Shown here: piece after piece, positions 8,098-16,338 of the stretch
Position numbering within the stretch: position 1 is the first letter of the stretch
How the letters are laid out: every line of letters begins with the position of its first letter
DNA from: an uncultured bacterium
GTDB taxonomy: Bacteria > Cyanobacteriota > Vampirovibrionia > Gastranaerophilales > Gastranaerophilaceae
DNA: 37,575 nucleotides
Direction: 5' to 3'
Assembly (NCBI GenBank): GCA_902802825.1
Contig: CADCNV010000005.1
Span: forward strand, 1 to 37,575
Made by a program: the position numbers and the translations under genes
The notes under the pieces: model-generated
What the model saw: the letters and a program-made list of their open reading frames with translations, nothing else
Told to the model about the DNA's origin: nothing
Database searches by the model: none

Positions 8098-8789
8098 TCA
8101 ATATTATTTTTTTTGTATTTTTCATACAAATCCGGTCTGCGGAGTTTTGTGCGCTCAATCTGCTGTTCCAACCTGAATTGTGCAATTTCTTTGTGATTAC
8201 CGTTTAAAAGCACTTCCGGAACACACAATCCACGATATTCTCTCGGTTTGGTATATTGCGGATATTCCAAAAGTCCGTCAGAAAAACTGTCATCATGTGC
8301 TGATTCAATTTTACCTAATGTCCCTTCTATTTTGCGGCTAACTGCATCTATAAGACACAGAGCAGGTAGTTCTCCGCCTGTTAAAACAAAATCTCCGATG
8401 GAAATCTCTTTTGGTTTAATAATTTCTCTTATTCTTTCATCAAATCCTTCATAATGCCCGCACAGCATAATTATTTGGTCATAATTCGCAAAATCGCAAA
8501 CGAGTTTTTCGTTTAACGGTTCACCTTGCGGGGAAAGCATTATGGTAATTGTATTATTGATTTTTTCAATACTTTCATACGCATCAACATATGGCTGGGG
8601 CGCCAAAACCATACCTGCTCCGCCGCCATAAGGGGTATCATCAACTTTTTTGTGCTTATCGAGTGTAAAATCACGCGGATTAACTGCCTGAACTTCAAAG
8701 ACTCCATTATCTTTGGCACGTTTCATTATGCTGATATCACAATAATGTTCAATAACTTCAGGGAACAATGTTAAAACGTCAAATCTCAT
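8094..8789 (-). CDS. trmD: tRNA (guanine37-N1)-methyltransferase TrmD
   Basis: Methylates G37 next to the anticodon, preventing +1 frameshifts. The 231 residues start with RFDVLTLFPE, and the SPOUT knot region is clear: MLCGHYEGFDER and ISIGDFVLTGGELPA. The catalytic stretch HDDSFSDGLLEYPQYT and the C-terminal VPEVLLNGNH follow. It is the last gene of an operon with rimM (4-base overlap, translational coupling) and the zinc-ribbon protein. rimM-trmD adjacency is widespread and supports a joint role in translation. Confidence 0.97.
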   Translation of the reverse strand: MRFDVLTLFPEVIEHYCDISIMKRAKDNGVFEVQAVNPRDFTLDKHKKVDDTPYGGGAGMVLAPQPYVDAYESIEKINNTITIMLSPQGEPLNEKLVCDFANYDQIIMLCGHYEGFDERIREIIKPKEISIGDFVLTGGELPALCLIDAVSRKIEGTLGKIESAHDDSFSDGLLEYPQYTKPREYRGLCVPEVLLNGNHKEIAQFRLEQQIERTKLRRPDLYEKYKKNNID

Positions 8790-9301
8790 TCCAAAAGCCC
8801 CTCAATGTTATTTATGATAATTTTTTTATTTTTTATATCGACATCAGGCACAATTGCTTTGACAAATGGAATCAAACAAATGTGTTTGGTATTTGTTTTT
8901 ACAGACAAAAGATCCGTCGCTCCATTATTTGAAACTCCGATTACAAAGCCCAAATTTTCATTGGTTTCTTTGTCATAAATGCCCATTCCGACGAGTTCAT
9001 CAATCAAAAATTCATCTTCATCAAGGTTTTCTCTGATAGTATCTTCATCGGTGAATAAAAGCATTCCTTTATATGGCAGCAGATCATTTATTGAATCAAT
9101 TCCGTCAAACTTAACAAGTAAAAAATTTTTATTGGGTCTGCATGAAGTAATATCGAGTTTTTTATAATCATTTCCGTCTTTTAAATAGACACAACTTAAA
9201 GACATAAAAAATTCTTGCCGATTTTTAGAATAACCGACTTTTGCTTCACCTTTAATTCCGTGAAAGTTCAGAATCTTACCGACAGAAACATATTTACTCA
9301 T
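8786..9301 (-). CDS. rimM: Ribosome maturation factor RimM
   Basis: Assists maturation of the 30S head by binding ribosomal protein S19. The 171 residues show an N-terminal RimM barrel (VGKILNFHGIKGEAKV) and a C-terminal PRC-barrel (ELVGMGIYD, then IPFVKAIVPDVD). It starts two bases after the stop of the upstream zinc-ribbon gene and overlaps trmD by four bases, so all three are probably one transcript. Length is normal. Confidence 0.95.
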   Translation of the reverse strand: MSKYVSVGKILNFHGIKGEAKVGYSKNRQEFFMSLSCVYLKDGNDYKKLDITSCRPNKNFLLVKFDGIDSINDLLPYKGMLLFTDEDTIRENLDEDEFLIDELVGMGIYDKETNENLGFVIGVSNNGATDLLSVKTNTKHICLIPFVKAIVPDVDIKNKKIIINNIEGLLE

Positions 9302-9303
9302 AA

Positions 9304-10320
9304 TTATTCTTCAGAATCTGACTTTTTAGGTCTTCCTCTTTTTTTCTTTGGTTCGTCCTCGGCAGAAGAAGATTCTTCGGCTTTTTGATTCTTAAATTCT
9401 TCAGGAACATCCGGCCTGTCCTGATTCCAACGTTCCATACCCATTTGAGCACGAACAAGACCAATACCGACGTGAACACGCCATTCATCCATCTTTAACT
9501 GAGCAGCAATTATTTTGTGGCACCCGATAGGTGGAATAGGTAATAGCGGTTCATAAAGCATTTTGATAGCATTCAACTGATCCGGTGTAATCGCAAGTTT
9601 ACGTTTAGGATAAGGTAATTTCGGAAGCATCATTTTCTGGCGTATCAAATTAATCCCGAAAAATACTTTTCTTGGTTCTAAACCGATTTTTTCACCGATA
9701 ACTTCATGAGCATCCGGATTTGGCAACGGAAGCATAAGTTTATACAAAAGTTCAATTTGTTCTAATTGCTCCTTGCTCACTAACAATGGCTTAGGTGCCT
9801 TATTCCTGTTATTTTGCGGACGTCTGTTATTATTAAATCTGTTATTTTGCGGACGTCTGTTGTTAAATCCGCCTTGTTGAGGTCTGTTATTATTGTATCT
9901 GTTGTTAAATCCGCCTTGCGGGCGATTGTTGTTATATGGTCTTTGACCTCCTTGACGATTATCTCTGTAACCGCCCTGATTATATCCGCCCTGACGGTTA
10001 TCTCTGTAACCGCCCTGACGATTATTGTAATTACTTTGACGAGGTCTGTAATTACCCTGATTATATCCGTTCTGATTATTATATTGGCGAGGCGGACGTC
10101 TGTCTTCATCTTCTCCGCCCGCAGAGTAACTGCTGTAAAATTGTGGAGCAGATTCATTTTCTGTTGTTTGCGGATTAAAATTTTGTTCTTTAGGAGCTTC
10201 ATTTCCCTGAGAATCAATCATCATATTTTTGTCGGGGTACAAACAATCGGGGCAAATAACCCTTTTAGGATTCTTTGTTTCGAATTCACGACCGCACTTA
10301 ATGCACTTGTTTACATACAT
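9304..10320 (-). CDS. Zinc-ribbon / Asn-Gly-Arg-rich / duplicated helical domain / AT-hook protein
   Basis: A 338-residue protein of unknown function with four parts. Residues 6-26 form a zinc ribbon with CxxC pairs at 6/9 and 23/26. Residues 77-172 are a low-complexity Asn, Gly, Arg, Tyr and Gln tract with repeats such as YRDNRQGGYNQGG, like RGG-type RNA-binding disordered regions. Residues about 184-234 and 246-296 are two copies of a helical module: compare LYKLMLPLPNPDAHEVIG with LYEPLLPIPPIGCHKIIA. The C-terminus has KKKRGRPKK, an AT-hook-like motif. It is first in an operon with rimM and trmD, with a 2-base gap to rimM, so a role in RNA or ribosome handling is likely. The repeat tract keeps two other frames open by chance, and these are not genes. 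Confidence 0.85.
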   Translation of the reverse strand: MYVNKCIKCGREFETKNPKRVICPDCLYPDKNMMIDSQGNEAPKEQNFNPQTTENESAPQFYSSYSAGGEDEDRRPPRQYNNQNGYNQGNYRPRQSNYNNRQGGYRDNRQGGYNQGGYRDNRQGGQRPYNNNRPQGGFNNRYNNNRPQQGGFNNRRPQNNRFNNNRRPQNNRNKAPKPLLVSKEQLEQIELLYKLMLPLPNPDAHEVIGEKIGLEPRKVFFGINLIRQKMMLPKLPYPKRKLAITPDQLNAIKMLYEPLLPIPPIGCHKIIAAQLKMDEWRVHVGIGLVRAQMGMERWNQDRPDVPEEFKNQKAEESSSAEDEPKKKRGRPKKSDSEE

Positions 10321-10487
10321 AATAAAAGCCTCTTAATTAAATAAAATAAAAATTACAATAAAATAAAACTTAAAATAAATTTCCTCACAGTATAAATCAA
10401 TTTAAAAATAAAATTTAACTCTATATTAAAATTGTAACATGTATTTTAAAAAATGTAAAGTCCTATAAATGAATTATATTTTCCCTC

Positions 10488-10516
10488 TTTACAAATAAAT
10501 TTTAGTTATATATTAT
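10488..10516 (+). promoter_or_regulatory. Promoter of the Cys-rich secreted protein
   Basis: TTTACA (10488-10493), a 17-base spacer and TATTAT (10511-10516), giving a start near 10523. An AAGGAG ribosome site follows at the right distance from the ATG at 10540. Confidence 0.55.
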
Positions 10517-10539
10517 TTATTCAAAAAAGGAGAAAGAAT

Positions 10540-11007
10540 ATGAAAAAGATTGTAATGGGTTTATTGGTAATTTGTACATTGTTATTTATGTCAAATGCAT
10601 CAATGGCTTGTAACTGCGGATGTGATAAGTCAAAGATTGGTACAGAAGTTGAATGTTCCAAAGATTGTGACTGTGGATGTAAAAATGGCGAAGAATGTAA
10701 ATGCGCCAAAGAAAAAGCACAATGCCATAAAAAAGAATGTTGTAAAAAATGTTCTTGCGGTTGTCAAAACGGTGAAGAATGTAAATGTAAAAAGGAATGT
10801 GACAAATCTAAATGTGATAAATCAAAATGCGATAAAGAAAAATCTTTGATTGATGAAATTAAGTCTTCAACATCTGTTTCAGAAGAAACAACCTGTCCTA
10901 AAAAAGAATGCTGCAAAAAATTTAAAAAGTGCAAAAAATTAAAAAAAGATTGTAAAAAAGGTTGTCCGTTGAAAAAAATTATAGAAGAAGCTGAAGTTGC
11001 AGAATAA
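10540..11007 (+). CDS. Secreted Cys/Lys-rich metallothionein-like protein
   Basis: A 155-residue protein with a signal peptide of about 22 residues (hydrophobic core VMGLLVICTLLFM, ending SMA). I count 26 cysteines in the mature part, mostly as CxC, CC and CxxxC. Two copies of a CxCGC-x-NGEECKC block (about 43-54 and 71-82) show internal duplication, and a DKSKC unit repeats twice. A central Ser/Thr/Glu linker (about 101-115) separates a second Lys/Cys block. Such Cys patterns bind soft metals (Zn, Cu, Cd) as in metallothioneins, but no known family is recognised and most metallothioneins are cytosolic. A CDF exporter and ZupT lie within 6 kb. It has its own promoter and terminator. Metal binding is inferred. 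Confidence 0.8.
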   Translation: MKKIVMGLLVICTLLFMSNASMACNCGCDKSKIGTEVECSKDCDCGCKNGEECKCAKEKAQCHKKECCKKCSCGCQNGEECKCKKECDKSKCDKSKCDKEKSLIDEIKSSTSVSEETTCPKKECCKKFKKCKKLKKDCKKGCPLKKIIEEAEVAE

Positions 11008-11021
11008 TAAAAGCTTATATT

Positions 11022-11052
11022 AAAAGCGGTTGAAAATGATTCAACCGCTTTT
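11022..11052. terminator. Bidirectional terminator after the Cys-rich gene
   Basis: A 13-bp stem AAAAGCGGTTGAA with TTCAACCGCTTTT and a 5-base loop, then T run. It sits between convergent genes and serves both. Confidence 0.92.
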
Positions 11053-11053
11053 T

Positions 11054-11701
11054 TTACACAATTGTTCTTATATTTTTTCCTAAAACTTCAGATTCAATAC
11101 CGAAATGTCTGATTATATCTCTGTTCTCTTCAGCGTTTTTTTTAATAATCGCTTTTGTTTCACCTTGTGTGGTTTTAAAAAGTATTGTTTTTGGTAAAGA
11201 AAATACGATGTTTTTATCAAAATTTTTTGCAAGAATTTCTTTTACTTGTATTTGATCTATTTTCCCTGTATAAACAGGAGTCCCGTCCGGACCTTCTTTA
11301 GGGATGTATATGTTTGATTGCGGATGTTTTGTATTAATTTGCAGATATAATTTTTCCGGAATCATATTTTTTAAAATCCATTTGGCCCCTTTTATAAGAG
11401 GGAATTTCCCGTTCTCATCCGCACTTGCAATCATTTGGCCTTTAATTGTGTCTTCATCTATTCTTTTATAGCTGTATACTCTTTTATTCCCTTTATTGTC
11501 AGTTATATCGACAATTTTACCGTCATCACATATCAGTTCTTTTTTGGCACCTTTTTCAGTTAATAATAATTGGGTGGTACCGCCATGAGAATTTGTTTTA
11601 CTAGCAAGTATACTCCCGTCACCATACATCGGACTTACTTTTGTCCATTTTTTATAAAGTTTTCCATTACAAAAATTAGGTAAATTTTCGACTTTTATCA
11701 T
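11054..11701 (-). CDS. Hypothetical protein, 215 residues
   Basis: Not recognised. The predicted protein is soluble, with no signal peptide or membrane segment. The first about 80 residues contain strand-turn patterns (GDGSILASK, QLLLTEKGAKKEL, DNKGNKRVYSYKR) that suggest a beta-rich fold. The second half is basic and mixed, ending in FGIESEVLGKNIRTIV. It is transcribed alone between a convergent terminator and the divergent SLH gene. Probably lineage-specific; no function can be assigned. Confidence 0.75.
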   Translation of the reverse strand: MIKVENLPNFCNGKLYKKWTKVSPMYGDGSILASKTNSHGGTTQLLLTEKGAKKELICDDGKIVDITDNKGNKRVYSYKRIDEDTIKGQMIASADENGKFPLIKGAKWILKNMIPEKLYLQINTKHPQSNIYIPKEGPDGTPVYTGKIDQIQVKEILAKNFDKNIVFSLPKTILFKTTQGETKAIIKKNAEENRDIIRHFGIESEVLGKNIRTIV

Positions 11702-11794
11702 TGTAAATCTCCACCAATATATAGATATATCATAGCATATACAAATATATGTGCAAATTTCGTGTTAAGTAAAATTAAATTTTTTTTAATAAAT

Positions 11795-11822
11795 TTGTAA
11801 AACTGCCTGTAACATGTAAAAT
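11795..11822 (+). promoter_or_regulatory. Candidate promoter of the SLH gene
   Basis: TTGTAA (11795-11800), a 16-base spacer and TAAAAT (11817-11822). The ribosome site AAGGAGG follows just before the ATG at 11854. Confidence 0.5.
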
Positions 11823-11853
11823 GTATGCAAGGGATAAATATTAAGGAGGGAAT

Positions 11854-13002
11854 ATGAATAAATTTTTGAAAATGGTTTTATCCGTCGCGGTGTTTTGTTT
11901 TGCTGCTGTACCTGTAATGGCTTATCCTGATGTAGATGAGAGTTATTGGGCATATCCGCAGATTAATCTTCTTACGGAAAAAGGAGTAATTGTCGGATAT
12001 CCTGACGGGACTTTCAAACCGGATGAAAATGTGACAAGAGCGGAATTCGCTGCAATGGCTATAAGGGCTTTGGGGCAAGAACATACAAAAGTTGTTCAGC
12101 CGGTTCATTTTACTGATATTGATGAAAATCACTGGGCATATTCTGATATTCAGAAAGCTTTGTATTTTGAACTTGTTTCATGCGATAAAAACGGCGAATT
12201 GTTCAGACCTGATGATTCAGTGTCAAGAGCAGAATCATTAACTGTTGCTGTTAATGCTTTGACTACCGAAACAATTACTCCTGCAAAAGCAAAGGAAGTT
12301 TTGGAGAAAAAATATATTGATACTCATACAATTCCCGAATGGTTTATAATTCCTGCCGGAAAAGCAGAAATTTTGGGAATGGTTGTTGTTATGCCTTCTG
12401 AAAAAGACGCGGAATTAGCAGCAGAAAGACCTGCAACAAGAGCAGAAGTTGCTGCAGTATTGTTTAATATGATGGAGCAGGCAAAACTTAATCCGAATGC
12501 AAAACTTGCAGAGGCAATGCGTAAGAAAACAGGTGAAGGTTTTGTTATTGAAGATGCAACAGTGCAGGGCAGTATCGGTACAATTCCTGCAGGTACGTTT
12601 GTTCCTGTTAAATTAAACAGTTATTTGAGTTCTCAGACGTCTTCAGGCGGAGTTTTGTATACTGCGCGGCTTCCGCAAAACTATGTAACAAAAGAACACT
12701 ACATTCTTTTGAGAGAAGGTGCAAATCTTAAAGGTCAGGTTCTTGATGTTCAGCCGGGTAAATATTTTGTCAGAAACGGTGTTTTAGTTCTTAAAAATAC
12801 CCTTGTTACAACAGAAAATGATCAAACTGCACCATTTATCGGTCTTGCTCAGATTAAAAAAGACAGAAATTGGTGGATGAAGTTTGTAAGATGGGCATTT
12901 AAAGGTGAAAAATTAGAAGTTATGACAGACGGTGATGTGTATATGAAACTTCTTGAGCCGGTGAAAGTCGATTTGACAAACGGTTGGATATATGAAAACT
13001 AA
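11854..13002 (+). CDS. SLH-domain envelope protein
   Basis: A 382-residue exported protein with a signal peptide (residues 1-23, ending VMA). Three S-layer homology modules follow: about 24-73 (DVDESYWAYPQI, GYPDGTFKPDENVTRAE), 86-137 (DIDENHWAYSDI, FRPDDSVSRAE) and a diverged third at 152-206 ending RPATRAEVAAVLF. SLH modules bind cell-wall polymers. Residues about 220-382 form a beta-rich C-terminal region without a porin-like barrel signature. The layout resembles the cyanobacterial lineage, where SLH proteins link outer membrane and wall, but this one is small. A strong AAGGAGG site precedes the ATG. It is monocistronic, with a terminator at 13013-13039. Confidence 0.92.
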   Translation: MNKFLKMVLSVAVFCFAAVPVMAYPDVDESYWAYPQINLLTEKGVIVGYPDGTFKPDENVTRAEFAAMAIRALGQEHTKVVQPVHFTDIDENHWAYSDIQKALYFELVSCDKNGELFRPDDSVSRAESLTVAVNALTTETITPAKAKEVLEKKYIDTHTIPEWFIIPAGKAEILGMVVVMPSEKDAELAAERPATRAEVAAVLFNMMEQAKLNPNAKLAEAMRKKTGEGFVIEDATVQGSIGTIPAGTFVPVKLNSYLSSQTSSGGVLYTARLPQNYVTKEHYILLREGANLKGQVLDVQPGKYFVRNGVLVLKNTLVTTENDQTAPFIGLAQIKKDRNWWMKFVRWAFKGEKLEVMTDGDVYMKLLEPVKVDLTNGWIYEN

Positions 13003-13012
13003 TAAATATTTC

Positions 13013-13039
13013 AAAAGCGGGATTTTGAATCTCGCTTTT
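13013..13039. terminator. Terminator between SLH gene and CDF transporter
   Basis: Stem AAAAGCGGGATT with AATCTCGCTTTT (one G-T pair), 3-base loop and a T run. It shares the AAAAGCGG clamp and serves convergent genes. Confidence 0.88.
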
Positions 13040-13043
13040 TTTG

Positions 13044-13706
13044 TTAAAAATCAAGTAAAATTTTTGATGAAGATTTAAGTAAATCACATGACCATTTGGC
13101 AATTACAAACCCTCCAAATATTCCAATCAGCGGGTCAAGGAAAGTTAATCCCAAATATTTACCTAAAAGCAGTGCCCCAATAGCAAGAACAGATGTCATA
13201 GCATCTGCAACGATGTGCAAATATGCGGCTTTGTAGTTTAAATTTTCTTCGTGTTCATCGTGATGATGTTCACAATGTCCGCAATTGCAATGGGAATGGT
13301 TATGATTATGTAAAGGATTTTCACCACCCATTATGAATATGCACAATAAATTTACTATTAAGCCCAAAACTGCAACCAAAATTGCATCGGAAAACCCGAT
13401 TGATAACGGATTAAAAAATCTTTCAACAGATTCCCAAATAATACCTAAAGAAGTAAAGCCCAATAATATTGCACTTGTGTAACCGCCAAGGGCATTAAGT
13501 TTTTCGGTTTTGTCTTTATATTTTATTGCGATAAAACATACAAGCAAAGTTATACCAAATGCAAGAACATGTGTTCCCATGTGGAATCCGTCGGCAGTCA
13601 GAGCCATTGAATGACTTGTTATGCCGTAATAAATTTCTGCAACCATCATCAAAACGGTTACAATAATTACAGCTATTGTTCGTTTTCGTAAAATTTTGTT
13701 ATCCAT
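13044..13706 (-). CDS. Cation diffusion facilitator, DmeF-like, without C-terminal domain
   Basis: A divalent metal/proton antiporter of the inner membrane. The 220 residues hold six predicted membrane segments. The metal-site helices are clear: ALTADGFHMGTH in TM2 and HIVADAMTSVLA in TM5. Between TM4 and TM5 is a His/Cys-rich loop (HNHNHSHCNCGHCEHHH). The HMGTHVLAF and LGGYTSAILL stretches are most like DmeF (cobalt/nickel), but zinc is equally possible. The protein ends just after TM6 (SSKILLDF) at a terminator, so the cytoplasmic domain used for dimerisation in most CDFs is absent. An AAAGGACC ribosome site lies before the ATG. Confidence 0.9.
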   Translation of the reverse strand: MDNKILRKRTIAVIIVTVLMMVAEIYYGITSHSMALTADGFHMGTHVLAFGITLLVCFIAIKYKDKTEKLNALGGYTSAILLGFTSLGIIWESVERFFNPLSIGFSDAILVAVLGLIVNLLCIFIMGGENPLHNHNHSHCNCGHCEHHHDEHEENLNYKAAYLHIVADAMTSVLAIGALLLGKYLGLTFLDPLIGIFGGFVIAKWSCDLLKSSSKILLDF

Positions 13707-13768
13707 AATTAAGGTCCTTTTGCCTTAATGTTATACCCTGACTTAGTTTTAGTCAAGTGGATAAGTAT

Positions 13769-13797
13769 TTCACAAAAATTAAATAATATGTTACAAT
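13769..13797 (+). promoter_or_regulatory. Promoter of the Lrp-aminotransferase operon
   Basis: TTCACA (13769-13774), a 17-base spacer and TACAAT (13792-13797). A TAAGGAG ribosome site follows before the ATG at 13820. Confidence 0.6.
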
Positions 13798-13819
13798 GAC
13801 AACAAATAAGGAGTATTAA

Positions 13820-14302
13820 ATGAGAGAACAATTGCTTGCATTGATTGAAAAAAACAGTCGTATAGGAATTAGTGAACTTGCTGTATTATTGGGAAAAGAA
13901 GAAATAGATGTTGCAAATGAAATTAAAAAACTCGAAGAAGAAAGAGTTATTTGCGGTTATCATACATTGATTGACTGGGAAAAAACTTCAATAGAAAAAG
14001 TATCAGCAATTATTGAAGTTCGTGTTACATTGCAGCGCGGACAGGGCTTTGATAAAATTGCCCAACGGATATATAACTATCCGGAAGTAAAATCAGTTTA
14101 TCTGATTTCAGGTGGTTTCGATTTGATGGTAACATTAGAAGAAAAATCTCTGAAAGAAATTGCTGCTTTTGTATCTGATAAATTATCAACATTAGATAAT
14201 GTATTGAGTACAGGGACTCATTTTGTGCTAAAAAGATACAAAGAACACGGAACAATTCTGGATGAAGTAAAAGAAGATTCAAGAGAGGTAGTCACCCCGT
14301 GA
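13820..14302 (+). CDS. Lrp/AsnC-family transcriptional regulator
   Basis: A 160-residue regulator with an N-terminal winged helix-turn-helix (about 1-50; RIGISELAVLLG then IKKLEEERVICGY) and a C-terminal RAM ligand-binding domain (about 65-140; SVYLISGGFDLMVTL). The family usually senses amino acids. The last four bases overlap the GTG start of an aminotransferase, so the two are translationally coupled, and the regulator may respond to that enzyme's substrate or product. The ligand is not shown. Confidence 0.92.
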   Translation: MREQLLALIEKNSRIGISELAVLLGKEEIDVANEIKKLEEERVICGYHTLIDWEKTSIEKVSAIIEVRVTLQRGQGFDKIAQRIYNYPEVKSVYLISGGFDLMVTLEEKSLKEIAAFVSDKLSTLDNVLSTGTHFVLKRYKEHGTILDEVKEDSREVVTP

Positions 14303-15462
14303 GGAATTTTTTATCCGATAAAGTTACACAAATTCAGCCCTCAGGCATAAGAAAGTTCTTTGATATTGTAAGCGAGATGAAGGATGCAATTTCACTTGGT
14401 GTCGGGGAACCGGATTTCGAAACTCCTTGGCATATAAGGGATGAAGGAATTTATGCTTTTGAAAAAGGCAGAACTTTTTATACCTCAAATTCCGGCTTAT
14501 TGCCGCTAAGGGAAGAAATTTCAAATTATATCCAAAGAACTCAGGGGGTAAAATATAATCCTGCAAACGAAATTCTTGTTACTGTCGGCGGCTCTGAGGC
14601 AATAGATATTGGTTTGCGCGCATTGATAAATAACGGTGATGAAGTCATTATTCCTCAGCCGTCTTATGTTTCTTACGCTCCTTGTTCATATCTTGCGGGT
14701 GGAAAAAATGTAATAATTAATCTTAAAGCAGAAAATGAATTTCGTCTTACGCCTGATGAACTCGAAAATGCAATTACACCAAAGACAAAAGTTTTGATTT
14801 TGCCTTATCCGAACAACCCGACAGGGGCGATTATGGAAAAATCCGATCTTGAAAAAATTGCAAAAATAATAGTTGAACACGACATTTTTGTAATTTCTGA
14901 TGAAATTTATTCGGAATTAACTTATAAGGGGAAGCATGTATCAATTATAAGTTTTGAAGGGATGAGAGAGCGCACATTGCTTATCAATGGGTTTTCAAAG
15001 AGTTATGCAATGACAGGGTGGCGGCTTGGTTATTGCTGCGGACCTGATTGGCTGATTAAACAAATGACAAAAATTCATCAGTATGCCATTATGTGTGCGC
15101 CTACAATCAGTCAGTATGCGGCAGTTGAGGCGCTTAAAAACGGTGATGAAGATGTAAAAATGATGCGTGAATCATATAATCAGCGCAGAAGATTTTTAAT
15201 TGATTCATTCAAAAAAATGGGGTTAGAGTGTTTTGAACCATACGGCGCGTTTTATGTATTCCCCTGTATAAAAGAATTTGGAATGACAAGTGAAGAATTT
15301 GCAACAAAATTTTTACAGGAAGAAAAAGTTGCTGCTGTTCCCGGTACGGCTTTTGGCGACAGCGGAGAAGGATATTTGAGAATTTCTTATGCATATTCAC
15401 TTGAAAAACTCAAAATCGCGATGGAACGTCTTGAAAGATTTGTAAACAAATTAAGAAAATAA
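14299..15462 (+). CDS. Class I PLP aminotransferase (aspartate/aromatic type)
   Basis: A 387-residue fold-type I aminotransferase. The PLP lysine is in NGFSKSYAMTGWRLGY, the cofactor motif NNPTGA and the DEIYSEL stretch are present, and the arginine that binds the alpha-carboxylate is in YLRISYA. The GTG start overlaps the regulator's stop (GTGA) and is supported by GAGAGG upstream. Length is typical of the PatA/AraT/AspC group, and the precise amino acid cannot be read from sequence. Its stop directly abuts the stop of convergent zupT, leaving no space for a separate terminator. Confidence 0.93.
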   Translation: MRNFLSDKVTQIQPSGIRKFFDIVSEMKDAISLGVGEPDFETPWHIRDEGIYAFEKGRTFYTSNSGLLPLREEISNYIQRTQGVKYNPANEILVTVGGSEAIDIGLRALINNGDEVIIPQPSYVSYAPCSYLAGGKNVIINLKAENEFRLTPDELENAITPKTKVLILPYPNNPTGAIMEKSDLEKIAKIIVEHDIFVISDEIYSELTYKGKHVSIISFEGMRERTLLINGFSKSYAMTGWRLGYCCGPDWLIKQMTKIHQYAIMCAPTISQYAAVEALKNGDEDVKMMRESYNQRRRFLIDSFKKMGLECFEPYGAFYVFPCIKEFGMTSEEFATKFLQEEKVAAVPGTAFGDSGEGYLRISYAYSLEKLKIAMERLERFVNKLRK

Positions 15463-16272
15463 TTATCCCAATAAAATAAGACTTAGCCAAATAAACAAAA
15501 TTCCTGACATAATTCCAACAATGGATAAGTGCCAATTGCCGTATTCTTTTGCAAGCGGTAATAGGGTATCAAAAGAAATGTATGTCATTATTCCAGCAAC
15601 CCCTGCCATCAAAATTCCGACCATAATATGCGGTAAAAATAATCCGAATACAAACATTCCGACTAACGCGCCAATTGGTTCTGTAATTCCTGATAATGCA
15701 GCATAAAGCATTGCATAACGTTTTTTGCCTGTAACGTGATAAATAGGAAGTGCAACCGCTATACCTTCAGGAATATTGTGAATTGCAATAGCCAAAGCAA
15801 CAGAAATCCCTAATGTAATATTTTGGGTCGTCGTTAAAAATGTTGCCATACCTTCGGGAAAATTGTGCACGCAAATTGCAATAGCAGTCATTAATCCTGC
15901 ACGTTTTAATTTATAATGCTTGTAACCGTCATTTTCTTCAGGGGCATCAGGATCTAAAAGTTCTTTTGTATCAACGTGATCAGGCAAAAAATAGTCAATT
16001 GCTATTGATATAACTAACCCGCCGATAAAACCGGCAAACACCAACCATTCAAAGCTTTTAGGAAAATTTATTTTTAATAAATCTTTTGCCCCCGGCAAAA
16101 TATCCATAAAAGATATAAAAATCATTACACCGGCACTGAAACCAAGTCCCAAAGAAAGAGTTTTCAAGTTGTCTTTTTTTGTAACAAATGCAATGATACC
16201 ACCGATTGCGGTAGTCAAACCCGCAAGCATAGTCAAACTGAAAGCTATTGCAAAATTGTTTGGTATAATCAT
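15463..16272 (-). CDS. zupT: ZIP-family metal importer ZupT
   Basis: A broad divalent metal (Zn, Fe, Mn) importer. The 269 residues have eight predicted membrane helices. The binuclear metal site is shown by HNFPEGMATF in TM4 and HNIPEGIAVALP in TM5, both hallmarks of ZupT. A short cytosolic loop around residues 100-118 is acidic. It is transcribed alone and converges on the aminotransferase. With the CDF exporter 2 kb away it makes an import/export pair. Confidence 0.95.
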   Translation of the reverse strand: MIIPNNFAIAFSLTMLAGLTTAIGGIIAFVTKKDNLKTLSLGLGFSAGVMIFISFMDILPGAKDLLKINFPKSFEWLVFAGFIGGLVISIAIDYFLPDHVDTKELLDPDAPEENDGYKHYKLKRAGLMTAIAICVHNFPEGMATFLTTTQNITLGISVALAIAIHNIPEGIAVALPIYHVTGKKRYAMLYAALSGITEPIGALVGMFVFGLFLPHIMVGILMAGVAGIMTYISFDTLLPLAKEYGNWHLSIVGIMSGILFIWLSLILLG

Positions 16273-16338
16273 TTAGTGTAAATCCTTTGCAAATTTATTT
16301 TAGCACAAAAGATTTTTAAAAAATCAATGCAAATTTTA

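Noticed and set aside
9780..10344. Long open frames in other registers across the Asn/Gly/Arg tract
   Set aside because: They are by-products of the repetitive codons of the zinc-ribbon protein: compositionally extreme and without ribosome sites.
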